Assembly: GCF_003732485.1 (NCBI RefSeq)
Contig: NZ_MOAK01000027.1
Coordinates: forward strand, 137,964-201,963
Origin: Pseudomonas protegens
GTDB lineage: Bacteria > Pseudomonadota > Gammaproteobacteria > Pseudomonadales > Pseudomonadaceae
Length of the DNA: 64,000 nt
Direction: 5' to 3'
Below are positions 16,943 through 25,413 of the stretch, one piece after another; within the stretch, counting starts at the first letter, position 1; every line of letters begins with the position of its first letter. The position numbers and the translations under genes are program-made. Below the pieces are notes generated by a model, which searched no databases, had not been told where the DNA came from, and saw only the letters and a program-made list of their open reading frames with translations.

Positions 16943-18727
16943 ATGGCAACAGTGATGAAGAAGGTCGACGCAGTGATCGTTGGTTTTGGCTGGACCGGCG
17001 CGATCATGGCCAAGGAGCTGACCGAAGCCGGGCTTAATGTGCTGGCGCTGGAGCGCGGGCCGATGCAGGACACCTACCCGGACGGCAGTTATCCCCAGGT
17101 GATCGACGAGCTCACCTACAGCGTGCGCAAGAAACTCTTCCAGGACATTTCCAAAGAGACGGTGACCATCCGCCACAGCGTCAACGACGTGGCCCTGCCC
17201 AACCGTCAACTTGGCGCCTTCCTGCCGGGCAATGGCGTGGGCGGCGCCGGCCTGCACTGGTCCGGCGTGCACTTTCGGGTCGACCCCATCGAGCTGCGCA
17301 TGCGCAGCCACTACGAAGAACGTTACGGCAAGAACTTCATCCCCAAGGACATGACCATCCAGGACTTCGGCGTCAGCTATGAAGAGCTGGAGCCGTTCTT
17401 CGACTATGCGGAAAAGGTCTTCGGCACTTCGGGCCAGGCCTGGACCGTAAAGGGCCAATTGGTGGGCGACGGCAAGGGCGGCAACCCTTATGCACCGGAT
17501 CGCTCGGACCACTTCCCCCTGGAGTCGCAGAAGAACACCTATTCCGCACAGCTGTTTCAGAAAGCCGCCAATGAAGTGGGCTACAAGCCTTACAACCTGC
17601 CGTCGGCCAATACCTCGGGGCCTTATACCAACCCCTACGGCGCACAGATGGGGCCGTGCAATTTCTGCGGTTTCTGCAGTGGCTATGTCTGCTACATGTA
17701 TTCCAAGGCCTCGCCCAACGTGAACATTCTGCCGGCCCTCAAGCCGCTGCCGAACTTCGAGTTGCGTGCCAATTCCCACGTGCTCAAGGTCAATCTCGAC
17801 AGCAGCAAGACCCTCGCCACCGGCGTGACCTATGTCGACGGCCAGGGCCGGGAGATCGAGCAGCCGGCGGATCTGGTGATCCTCGGCGCCTTCCAGTTCC
17901 ACAACGTGCGCCTGATGCTGCTGTCGGGCATTGGCAAGCCCTACGACCCGATCACCGGCGAAGGCGTGGTGGGCAAGAACTTCGCCTACCAGAACATGGC
18001 TACCATCAAGGCCTACTTCGACAAGGACGTGCACACCAACAACTTCATCGGCGCCGGCGGCAACGGTGTGGCGGTGGACGACTTCAACGCCGACAACTTC
18101 GACCACGGCCCCCATGGTTTCGTCGGTGGTTCGCCGTTCTGGGTCAACCAGGCCGGCAGCCGGCCCATCGCCGGGACTTCCAACCCGCCGGGCACCCCGA
18201 CCTGGGGCAGCGCCTGGAAGAAGGCCACCGCCGATTACTACACCCATCAGGTATCCATGGACGCTCACGGAGCGCATCAGTCTTACCGTGGCAACTACCT
18301 GGATCTGGACCCGGTGTACCGCGATGCCTACGGCTTGCCTCTGCTGCGGATGACGTTCGACTGGCAGGAAAACGACATCAAGATGAACCGTTTCATGGTC
18401 GAGAAGATGGGCAAGATCGCCGAGGCGATGAACCCCAAGGCCATTGCCTTGCTGGGCAAGAAGGTCGGTGAGCACTTCAACACCGCGTCCTACCAGACCA
18501 CCCACTTGAACGGTGGCGCGATCATGGGGGTTGATCCGAAAACCAGCGCCCTGAACCGCTATCTGCAGAGCTGGGACGTGCACAACGTCTTCGTTCCCGG
18601 GGCTTCGGCCTTTCCTCAGGGCCTGGGCTACAACCCTACCGGCCTGGTGGCGGCGCTGACCTACTGGTCGGCCCGGGCGATCCGCGAGCAGTACCTGAAA
18701 AAACCCGGCCCGCTGGTTCAGGCATAA
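16943..18727 (+). CDS. GMC-type dehydrogenase flavoprotein subunit
   Basis: A 594-residue GMC oxidoreductase, the catalytic FAD subunit of a gluconate 2-dehydrogenase-type complex acting in the periplasm. The Rossmann motif is VIVGFGWTGAIMA near residue 12. The C-terminal GMC signature is seen in LNGGAIMGVDPKTSALN and the GLGYNPTGLVAALTYW end. A cysteine set C239-x2-C242-x2-C245-x4-C250 (CNFCGFCSGYVC) resembles the [3Fe-4S] ligand region reported for related FAD glucose and fructose dehydrogenases. The start at 16943 immediately follows the stop of the TAT-signal subunit. It carries no signal of its own, fitting co-export. Confidence 0.88.
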   Translation: MATVMKKVDAVIVGFGWTGAIMAKELTEAGLNVLALERGPMQDTYPDGSYPQVIDELTYSVRKKLFQDISKETVTIRHSVNDVALPNRQLGAFLPGNGVGGAGLHWSGVHFRVDPIELRMRSHYEERYGKNFIPKDMTIQDFGVSYEELEPFFDYAEKVFGTSGQAWTVKGQLVGDGKGGNPYAPDRSDHFPLESQKNTYSAQLFQKAANEVGYKPYNLPSANTSGPYTNPYGAQMGPCNFCGFCSGYVCYMYSKASPNVNILPALKPLPNFELRANSHVLKVNLDSSKTLATGVTYVDGQGREIEQPADLVILGAFQFHNVRLMLLSGIGKPYDPITGEGVVGKNFAYQNMATIKAYFDKDVHTNNFIGAGGNGVAVDDFNADNFDHGPHGFVGGSPFWVNQAGSRPIAGTSNPPGTPTWGSAWKKATADYYTHQVSMDAHGAHQSYRGNYLDLDPVYRDAYGLPLLRMTFDWQENDIKMNRFMVEKMGKIAEAMNPKAIALLGKKVGEHFNTASYQTTHLNGGAIMGVDPKTSALNRYLQSWDVHNVFVPGASAFPQGLGYNPTGLVAALTYWSARAIREQYLKKPGPLVQA

Positions 18728-18739
18728 GGAGCGATGACC

Positions 18740-20044
18740 ATGAAAGCACTCGTTATCGCCACCCTGGCGCTGCTGGGCAGCGCCTCTGTCAACGCCGCCG
18801 AAGTGGATCAGCAGGCCCTGGTGCAACAGGGCGAATACCTGGCCCGTGCCGGTGACTGCGTGGCCTGCCACACTGCCAAGGACGGCAAGCCGTTCGCCGG
18901 CGGGCTACCGATGGAGACCCCCATCGGGGTGATCTATTCCACCAATATCACCCCCGACAAGACCGGCATCGGCGACTACAGCTTCGAGGACTTCGACCAG
19001 GCCGTGCGCCATGGCGTGGCCAAGAACGGCAGCACCCTGTACCCGGCCATGCCCTTCCCGTCCTATGCCCGGGTCAGCGACGCCGACATGCAGGCGCTGT
19101 ACGCCTACTTCATGAAAGGTGTGGCGCCAGTGGTCCGGGACAATCAGGACAGCGACATTCCCTGGCCCCTGAGCATGCGCTGGCCGTTGTCGATCTGGCG
19201 CTGGATGTTCGCCCCAAGTGTGGAGACCCCGGCGCTCGCGACCGGCAGCGATCCGGTGATCAGCCGCGGTGCCTATCTGGTGGAGGGCCTGGGCCACTGC
19301 GGCGCCTGCCATACGCCGCGGGCCCTGACCATGCAGGAGCAGGCCCTGAGCGCCAGTGACGGCAGCGCCTTCCTGTCCGGCAGCGCACCGTTGGAGGGCT
19401 GGATCGCCAAGAGCCTGCGCGGTGACCACAAGGATGGCCTGGGCAGCTGGAGCGAAGAGCAGCTGGTGCAGTTCCTCAAGACCGGCCGCAGTGATCGCAG
19501 TGCGGTGTTTGGCGGCATGAGCGATGTGGTGGTGCACAGCATGCAGTACATGAGCGAGGCCGACCTGACGGCGATCGCCCGCTACCTCAAGTCCCTGCCG
19601 GCCAATGATCCCCAGGACCAGCCGCAGCCGTACGACAAGCAGGTGGCCGAGGCCCTGTGGAAAGGTGACGACAGCCAGCCGGGCGCGGCGGTGTACATCG
19701 ACAACTGCGCAGCCTGCCACCGCACCGACGGCCAGGGTTATACCCGGGTATTCCCGGCGCTGGCGAGCAATCCGGTGCTGCAATCGGCGGATGCCACTTC
19801 GCTGATCCACATCGTGCTCAAGGGCGGCACCTTGCCGGCCACCCACAGCGCGCCTTCGACCTTCACCATGCCGCCCTTCGCCTGGCGCCTGTCGGACCAG
19901 GAGGTGGCCGATGTGGTCAACTTCATTCGTGGCAGCTGGGGCAACCAGGCTTCGGCGGTGAAGCCCGGGGATGTGGCGGCGCTGCGCAATGGCGACCTGC
20001 AGAGCACCTCCAATGACGACCTGGGGCAGGTCACCAGCCACTAG
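18740..20044 (+). CDS. triheme cytochrome c subunit of the dehydrogenase
   Basis: A 434-residue membrane-bound cytochrome c with signal peptide (cleavage near VNAAEV). Three heme-binding motifs are CVACH (from C40), CGACH (C187) and CAACH (C323), the standard layout of alcohol, gluconate and sorbitol dehydrogenase cytochrome subunits. It passes electrons from the flavoprotein to ubiquinone. ATG 18740 is preferred over 18734 because GGAG at 18728-18731 is then 8 bases away. It ends the operon; a GC-rich hairpin without a T run (20051-20078) follows. Confidence 0.9.
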   Translation: MKALVIATLALLGSASVNAAEVDQQALVQQGEYLARAGDCVACHTAKDGKPFAGGLPMETPIGVIYSTNITPDKTGIGDYSFEDFDQAVRHGVAKNGSTLYPAMPFPSYARVSDADMQALYAYFMKGVAPVVRDNQDSDIPWPLSMRWPLSIWRWMFAPSVETPALATGSDPVISRGAYLVEGLGHCGACHTPRALTMQEQALSASDGSAFLSGSAPLEGWIAKSLRGDHKDGLGSWSEEQLVQFLKTGRSDRSAVFGGMSDVVVHSMQYMSEADLTAIARYLKSLPANDPQDQPQPYDKQVAEALWKGDDSQPGAAVYIDNCAACHRTDGQGYTRVFPALASNPVLQSADATSLIHIVLKGGTLPATHSAPSTFTMPPFAWRLSDQEVADVVNFIRGSWGNQASAVKPGDVAALRNGDLQSTSNDDLGQVTSH

Positions 20045-20050
20045 CCCCAA

Positions 20051-20078
20051 GGCCGGCGCTCGCTGCGGGCGCCGGCCC
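20051..20078. terminator. GC-rich hairpin between convergent genes
   Basis: GGCCGGCGC and GGCGCCGGCC pair imperfectly around an 8-base loop between the cytochrome gene and the convergent unknown gene. No T run follows, so termination is uncertain. Confidence 0.35.
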
Positions 20079-20089
20079 GGGGTGGCTGT

Positions 20090-20446
20090 TCAGCCCAGGG
20101 TGAAGCGCTGGATGCCCAAGCGGCTTTCCAGCTGATAGCCGGCGATGCAGTCCGCCAGCCCGGCGTTCATCAGGTCTTCCCAGCTTGCGGGGAGCAGGCC
20201 GATGCCATCGTGGTGGGAGCTCCAGCGCACCTCGGCGAACTTCGGGTCCGCTTCATCGAAGGGGTGCTGACCGCTCACCGCGGCCTTTTCGATGTCCTGG
20301 GTGCACAGGTCGAACTCGCAGGCCAGGCCCCAGAGCTGGCCATCGGGTGCCCTGACGATGATCAGGTCGGCGCCTTGTTCGTAGCTCGGGAGGTAGGCAT
20401 CCGCTGCGTAGAAGATCTTTTCCAGCCTGCCAGGTGTCCTGGACAT
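20090..20446 (-). CDS. conserved hypothetical protein
   Basis: A 118-residue soluble protein beginning MSRTPGRLEKIFYAADAYLP. It has no signal peptide, membrane segment or motif that I recognise. Acidic and aromatic residues are frequent in the middle (HPFDEADPKFAEVRWSSHHD). The start at 20446 has an AGGAG ribosome site; the longer frame to 20554 would read through a REP and is not credible. It is convergent with the dehydrogenase operon. A PA0069-type gene follows divergently after a REP and a LexA box. Confidence 0.65.
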   Translation of the reverse strand: MSRTPGRLEKIFYAADAYLPSYEQGADLIIVRAPDGQLWGLACEFDLCTQDIEKAAVSGQHPFDEADPKFAEVRWSSHHDGIGLLPASWEDLMNAGLADCIAGYQLESRLGIQRFTLG

Positions 20447-20498
20447 GTTTGCACTCCTGTTCTTTGAGCCTGCCTTATACCCCAACGCTACAAACCTG

Positions 20499-20521
20499 TA
20501 GGAGCCGGCTTGCCGGCGAAG
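20499..20521 (+). repeat. single REP unit
   Basis: GTAGGAGCCGGCTTGCCGGCGAA, the consensus REP of this genome, lies alone between the hypothetical gene and the LexA-box promoter. No inverted partner is visible nearby. Confidence 0.85.
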
Positions 20522-20607
20522 GTGCGGTACGGCCGGCGTCGCGCTGGGGAGCATTCACTGGCGGGGGTGGGTTTCGGTCCGGCGGTGCTGGTCAGATAAA
20601 TCCGACT

Positions 20608-20635
20608 CCATTACTGTATGTTAATACAGTAATGG
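20608..20635. promoter_or_regulatory. LexA box (SOS operator)
   Basis: CTGTATGTTAATACAG (20614-20629) matches the CTGT-N8-ACAG LexA consensus. The dyad continues to 12-bp arms (CCATTACTGTAT / ATACAGTAATGG). It ends 9 bp before the start of the radical SAM gene. This predicts damage-inducible expression; in P. aeruginosa the orthologue PA0069 belongs to the LexA regulon as I recall it. Confidence 0.88.
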
Positions 20636-20644
20636 AGCGCTCCC

Positions 20645-21703
20645 ATGTTCACCCCCCTGCCTCCCCGTGGTCGCGGTACCGCGAGCAATCCGCACAACCG
20701 TTTTGCGCCCAATCGTTCGGTGGCCGAGGACGACGGCTGGTACCAGGAGGTGCCGCTGACCCAGGGCACCGAGGTGCGTTTTGAAACGGCGAAATCCATC
20801 ATTACCCGCAACAGTTCGCCGGACCTGCCCTTCGATCGCTCGATCAACCCCTATCGCGGTTGTGAGCACGGCTGCATCTATTGCTACGCGCGGCCCAGCC
20901 ATGCCTATTGGGATATGTCTCCCGGGCTGGATTTTGAAACCAAGCTGATCGCCAAGAGCAACACCGCAGCGCTGCTGGAGCAGCAACTGTCCAAGCCCGG
21001 CTATCGTTGCGCACCGATCAACCTGGGGTCCAATACCGACCCCTACCAGCCCATCGAGCGCGAGCAGCAACTGACCCGACGCACCCTGGAAGTGCTGCTG
21101 CGCTATCGGCACCCGGTGACCATCGTCACCAAGGGCTCGCTGATCCTGCGGGACCTGGACCTGCTGGTCGAGCTGGCCCGGCAGCGGCTGGTGGCGGTGA
21201 TGATCAGCCTGACCACCCTGGACGATGAGTTGAAGCGCATTCTCGAACCCCGGGCGGCGGCGCCCAAGGCGCGTTTGCGGGCGATCCGGGTGATGCGCGC
21301 AGCGGGCATCCCGGTGGGGGTGCTGTGCTCGCCGATGATCCCGATGATCAACGACAGCGAACTGGAAAGCCTGCTCAGTGAGGCCCATGCCGCCGGGGCA
21401 CAAAGCGCGGCCTACATGATGCTGCGGTTGCCCCTGGAAGTGGCGCCGCTGTTCGAGGAGTGGCTGGCGGCCCATTACCCGCAGCGGGCCGCCCATGTGC
21501 TCAGCCTGATCCGCCAGAGCCGTGGTGGTGAGCTCTACGACAGCCGTTTCGGCAGCCGCATGCGCGGTGAAGGGCCCTTCGCCGACCTGTTGGCCCAGCG
21601 TTTCGCCAAGGCGCTCAAGCGCCTGGGGCTCGACCGGCGCGAGGGCTTCGATCTTGATTGCTCGGCCTTCTGTCCGCCGGGGGGGCAGATGTCGTTGCTG
21701 TGA
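20645..21703 (+). CDS. PA0069-family radical SAM protein, SOS-regulated
   Basis: A 352-residue radical SAM enzyme. The [4Fe-4S]-binding motif is C-x3-C-x2-C in GCEHGCIYCYARPSH (positions about 76-83), and the spore-photoproduct-lyase-like segment DFETKLIAKSNTAALLEQQL follows. It belongs to the SplB-like group found widely in proteobacteria, possibly acting on DNA lesions. That the promoter carries a near-perfect LexA box strongly supports a role in the DNA-damage response. The start at 20645 has GGAG upstream. The reaction has not been established for this family to my knowledge. Confidence 0.88.
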   Translation: MFTPLPPRGRGTASNPHNRFAPNRSVAEDDGWYQEVPLTQGTEVRFETAKSIITRNSSPDLPFDRSINPYRGCEHGCIYCYARPSHAYWDMSPGLDFETKLIAKSNTAALLEQQLSKPGYRCAPINLGSNTDPYQPIEREQQLTRRTLEVLLRYRHPVTIVTKGSLILRDLDLLVELARQRLVAVMISLTTLDDELKRILEPRAAAPKARLRAIRVMRAAGIPVGVLCSPMIPMINDSELESLLSEAHAAGAQSAAYMMLRLPLEVAPLFEEWLAAHYPQRAAHVLSLIRQSRGGELYDSRFGSRMRGEGPFADLLAQRFAKALKRLGLDRREGFDLDCSAFCPPGGQMSLL

Positions 21704-21945
21704 GAAGCATTGGCCTATGGTTGACTAGCGGACGTTGCTGACGGAGGTCCGCTGGTCATCTTTTGACATCGCCCATAGTGGCGTTCTAGAGCGCTCCATT
21801 CAGTTTGAGTTAAGTTTTTGCCGCTACCTTGTTCATCAAGTGACCAGCGGGTCGCGCTCGGCGCCCCGGTTATTTTTTAATCAATTACTGGCGTCGTGCC
21901 GGATAATTCTGGAAAATTCACCAAATCCGACAGAGAGGCTGAATC

Positions 21946-22680
21946 ATGAGTGACAAGGATAAACAGCCGTTGGCTGCGTCGGCTCCCGCACCCGCCGAGG
22001 TTGCCGAAACTGCCGATGCAGCGCTGCAGCATATCGTTGACGGCTTTTTGCATTTTCATCATGAAGTCTTCCCGCAGCAGGAAGAATTGTTCAAGAAACT
22101 CGCCACCGCCCAGCGGCCACGGGCGATGTTCATTGCTTGCGCGGATTCGCGCATCGTTCCCGAACTCATTACCCAGAGCTCTCCCGGCGACCTGTTCGTG
22201 ACCCGCAACGTAGGCAACGTGGTGCCGCCCTATGGGCAAATGAACGGGGGTGTTTCCACGGCGATCGAATACGCGGTGCTGGCCCTTGGGGTGCACCACA
22301 TCATCGTCTGTGGGCACTCGGACTGCGGCGCCATGCGTGCGGTGCTCAATCCGCAGAGCCTGGAGAAGATGCCCACGGTCAAGGCCTGGCTGCGGCATGC
22401 CGAAGTGGCGCGGACCATGGTCCACGAGAACTGCGATTGCGCCGACGAATCCTCCAGCATGCATGTGCTGACCGAGGAGAACGTCATCGCCCAGTTGCAG
22501 CATCTGCGCACCCACCCTTCGGTGGCTTCGCGCATGGCCAACGGCCAATTGTTCATCCATGGCTGGGTCTATGACATCGAGACCAGCTCGATCAAGGCCT
22601 ACGACGCGGACAAGGGCTGTTTCCTGCCGCTCGATGGCACTCATCCGATCCCCGTGGCGACGCCCAAAGCGCGCTTCTGA
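21946..22680 (+). CDS. beta-class carbonic anhydrase
   Basis: A 244-residue beta carbonic anhydrase interconverting CO2 and bicarbonate. Zinc ligands are C65 (ACADSR), H124 and C127 (GHSDCGAM); D67 and R69 form the catalytic Asp-Arg pair. It lies 91 bp upstream of a SulP transporter on the same strand, and the two are probably co-transcribed, an arrangement seen in many proteobacteria where the pair is thought to handle bicarbonate or another anion. The N-terminus has a flexible Ala/Pro-rich stretch of about 20 residues. Confidence 0.93.
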   Translation: MSDKDKQPLAASAPAPAEVAETADAALQHIVDGFLHFHHEVFPQQEELFKKLATAQRPRAMFIACADSRIVPELITQSSPGDLFVTRNVGNVVPPYGQMNGGVSTAIEYAVLALGVHHIIVCGHSDCGAMRAVLNPQSLEKMPTVKAWLRHAEVARTMVHENCDCADESSSMHVLTEENVIAQLQHLRTHPSVASRMANGQLFIHGWVYDIETSSIKAYDADKGCFLPLDGTHPIPVATPKARF

Positions 22681-22771
22681 ATCCTCCTAAACCCCTGTGA
22701 GGTTGTGGTCAGGGCCGCCGTTCGCGCGGCCCGGCTTTGCCACGCCTGAAGAAAATGTCGGGAGAAAAGTC

Positions 22772-24307
22772 ATGCGTGCAGCACAGCTGAAAAATGTCCT
22801 GCCCCGGGAGCTGCTGGCTTCGGTGGTGGTGTTCCTGGTGGCCCTGCCCCTATGCATGGGGATTGCCATCGCCTCGGGCTTGCCGCCGGCCAAGGGCCTG
22901 ATCACCGGGATCATCGGCGGCCTGGTGGTGGGCTGGCTGGCGGGGTCGCCCTTGCAAGTCAGCGGTCCGGCCGCGGGGCTGGCGGTGCTGGTGTTCGAAC
23001 TGGTGCGCCAGCACGGTGTGGCCATGCTCGGGCCGATCCTGCTGTTGGCGGGGCTCCTGCAATTGCTGGCCGGGCGTCTGCGCCTGGGGTGCTGGTTCCG
23101 GGTCACGGCGCCGGCGGTGGTCTACGGCATGCTGGCAGGGATTGGTGTGTTGATCGTGCTGTCCCAGGTGCATGTGATGCTGGATGCCGCCCCCCAGGCC
23201 TCGGGGCTGGCTAACCTTGTCGGTTTCCCTCAGGCGCTGGCTCAGGCTTTGCCGAGCCTGGGTTGGCAGGCGGGCTTGCTGGGGTTGTCGACCATCGCGG
23301 TGATGTGGGGGTGGGACAAGTGGCGTCCACAATCGCTGCGCTTCATTCCCGGAGCATTGCTGGGTGTGGGCCTGGCGACCCTGGCCAGCCTGTTCCTGGC
23401 CCTGGAGGTGAAGCGGGTCGAGGTGCCGGCCAACCTGAGCGAGGCCATCGACTGGCTGCGCCCCGCCGACCTGCTCAACCTGGCGGACCCCAACCTGCTG
23501 ATCGCCGCCTTTGCCGTGGCCTTTATCGCCAGTGCCGAAACCCTGCTGTCCGCCGCCGCGGTGGATCGCATGCACAGCGGCCAGCGTTCGGATTTCGACC
23601 GTGAGCTGTCGGCCCAGGGTGTGGGGAACATGCTCTGCGGTTTGTTGGGGGCCTTGCCCATGACCGGGGTCATCGTGCGCAGCTCGGCCAATGTCCAGGC
23701 CGGGGCCCAGACCCGCTATTCGACGATCTTCCACGGTGTGTGGCTGCTGGGTTTCGTGCTGTTGCTGTCCAGCGTGCTGCAGAGCATTCCGGTGGCGAGC
23801 CTGGCGGGGGTGCTGGTCTATACCGGCTTCAAGCTGGTGGACCTCAAGGTCTTTCGTGGCCTGGGACGCTACGGGCGGATGCCGATGCTGACCTACGCGG
23901 TGACGGCCCTGGCGATTGTCTTCAGTGACCTGCTGACCGGGGTATTGATCGGGTTTGCCCTGACCCTGGCCAAGCTGGCGTTCAAGGCTTCACGCCTGAA
24001 GATCAGCCTCATCGACCTGACGCAGGACGGCGAGATGGAGTTGCGTCTGGTGGGTGCGGCGACCTTTCTCAAGGTGCCGGCCCTGACTCGGGTTCTGGCG
24101 ACGATTCCCCCGGCCACCACGGTGCATGTGCCCCTCAGCAACCTCAGCTATATCGACCATGCGTGCCTGGAGCTGCTGGAAGACTGGAACCGGGCCAACA
24201 GCGCCAAGGGGTCGCGGCTGGTGATTGAAACGCGGGGCTTGAAGCGGCGCCTGGAGGGGCGGTTGAGCACGACCAGCGGGGTGGGCACGGCTGCGGCGAG
24301 AGGTTGA
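22772..24307 (+). CDS. SulP-family anion transporter
   Basis: A 511-residue inner-membrane transporter of the SulP/SLC26 family with about ten to twelve membrane segments. The first helix begins RELLASVVVFLVALPLCMGIAIASG, and the typical GLPPAKGLITGI and VSGPAAGLAVLVF segments follow (landmarks GLPPAKGL and VSGPAAGL). A short STAS-like domain is at the C-terminus (MELRLVGAATFLKVPAL to about residue 500). The start at 22772 is preceded by GGGAGAAAA; a GTG at 22697 without ribosome site is rejected. Its linkage to beta carbonic anhydrase argues for bicarbonate as the transported ion, though sulfate is the classical annotation. Confidence 0.88.
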   Translation: MRAAQLKNVLPRELLASVVVFLVALPLCMGIAIASGLPPAKGLITGIIGGLVVGWLAGSPLQVSGPAAGLAVLVFELVRQHGVAMLGPILLLAGLLQLLAGRLRLGCWFRVTAPAVVYGMLAGIGVLIVLSQVHVMLDAAPQASGLANLVGFPQALAQALPSLGWQAGLLGLSTIAVMWGWDKWRPQSLRFIPGALLGVGLATLASLFLALEVKRVEVPANLSEAIDWLRPADLLNLADPNLLIAAFAVAFIASAETLLSAAAVDRMHSGQRSDFDRELSAQGVGNMLCGLLGALPMTGVIVRSSANVQAGAQTRYSTIFHGVWLLGFVLLLSSVLQSIPVASLAGVLVYTGFKLVDLKVFRGLGRYGRMPMLTYAVTALAIVFSDLLTGVLIGFALTLAKLAFKASRLKISLIDLTQDGEMELRLVGAATFLKVPALTRVLATIPPATTVHVPLSNLSYIDHACLELLEDWNRANSAKGSRLVIETRGLKRRLEGRLSTTSGVGTAAARG

Positions 24308-24390
24308 ATCAGGAGGCGGGCGCGAGGCGTATCGAGAGGCCTGGCCCTTCGCCACAAGGCTCGCTGCGAGCCTTGCTGGCGAGGAGTGGG

Positions 24391-25041
24391 TCAGGCGGCG
24401 GGTTGGTCGAGTTCCAGTTCCACGCCCAGCTGGCGTGACAGGCAGGGCCAGCGTTTCCAGGCGGCCTCGGTGTCCGGGCTGTTGAGTTTGTCGCGGTAGG
24501 CTTCCACCGATTCCAGAGCGAAGCTTTCTTCGTCGAGCATGGCGTCGACCGCGTGGTGCACCGCTTCGTCCAGCTGGTTGGCGAAGGTTTCGCCGATCAG
24601 TTGGTGGGCGATGAGATTGGCGACCGTCATGTCCAGAGGGATCAGTGGACGGCCGAAGTGCTTGATGTACAGATCGTTGACCTCTTCCACCAGGCGCAGT
24701 GCCAGGTAGGCTTCGTCCAGCAGGCTGTCGAGGCCGATGTGGCCGTCCATGATGGCCGGTGGCTGGAGGAAGAATTGCTCGGCGATCTTCAGTACCGGTT
24801 TGATCTGCGACTCGATGCCGGCTTCACGGGCCACCGCATTGGCGGCGTCCAGCAGGTCCGGAACCTGGTCGATGTAGGCGCTGACGAAACGGGTCATGAC
24901 GCCCTTGGCGTCGACTTCGGGCAGCTGGATGGCGGGGTGCAGGTGAGGCAATTGGCTCTCCAACTGACGGGTCAGGAGGCCGGTACTGGCTTCGTGCTGC
25001 TGGGCCAGTTTGATCTGCTCGCGCAATGCGGCGGTGTTCAT
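24391..25041 (-). CDS. conserved hypothetical protein (PA0104-like position)
   Basis: A 216-residue soluble, mostly alpha-helical protein, beginning MNTAALREQIKLAQQHEAS. There is no signal peptide, membrane segment or recognised motif. The region DLYIKHFGRPLIPLDMTVANLIAHQLIGETFANQLDEAV looks like a helical core. It lies between sulP and the oxidase operon, transcribed away from the latter. In P. aeruginosa an unknown gene occupies the same place, so it is a conserved neighbour. The function is unknown. Confidence 0.7.
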   Translation of the reverse strand: MNTAALREQIKLAQQHEASTGLLTRQLESQLPHLHPAIQLPEVDAKGVMTRFVSAYIDQVPDLLDAANAVAREAGIESQIKPVLKIAEQFFLQPPAIMDGHIGLDSLLDEAYLALRLVEEVNDLYIKHFGRPLIPLDMTVANLIAHQLIGETFANQLDEAVHHAVDAMLDEESFALESVEAYRDKLNSPDTEAAWKRWPCLSRQLGVELELDQPAA

Positions 25042-25413
25042 GAAAACTCCAGGGAACAAGGGCAATTGAATAGGGAGAACATAAGTTAGCCTGCTTACGA
25101 AAATGCTTAAGACGCATTTGTCATAATTATTTCATGCTTAGTCACCACGGTTATATCGTTTCGCCATCCAGGGCACTTGACCCCTTTCCCGCCGTGGCCT
25201 GCAAACCTCCTTTCCAGTGTTTCAGCTGATTTACGCCCTCGCGTTGCGAGGTGAGAGTCGCTGTCTATACTCGCCATTGTATGAAGTTAGCTGATGACGC
25301 CCGACTGCAAATGCAGCGAGGCCCGGCCGGTTTAAGTTCGTAGTCTAGGCAGCCGCTCCCTTGCCGCAGGTGTTAAGCCGGCGGGATAACAAGAACGATA
25401 AGGGGAACCCGCA
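25042..25413. other. gene-free region upstream of the oxidase operon
   Basis: This 372-bp gap holds no credible gene. It carries the divergent promoters of the hypothetical gene and coxB. The clearest element is a sigmaS-like -10 at 25265-25271. The untranslated leader of coxB would be about 135 bases. Confidence 0.6.
25265..25271 (+). promoter_or_regulatory. sigmaS-type -10 element of the cox operon
   Basis: CTATACT is the canonical sigmaS extended -10 hexamer/heptamer and lies on the coding strand 143 bp before coxB. In P. aeruginosa the aa3 oxidase is induced by starvation in an RpoS-dependent way, which agrees. No good -35 was found. Confidence 0.5.

Noticed and set aside
16655..18871. 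738-residue frame antisense to the GMC flavoprotein gene
   Set aside because: Opposite strand of a confident gene, no recognised motif.
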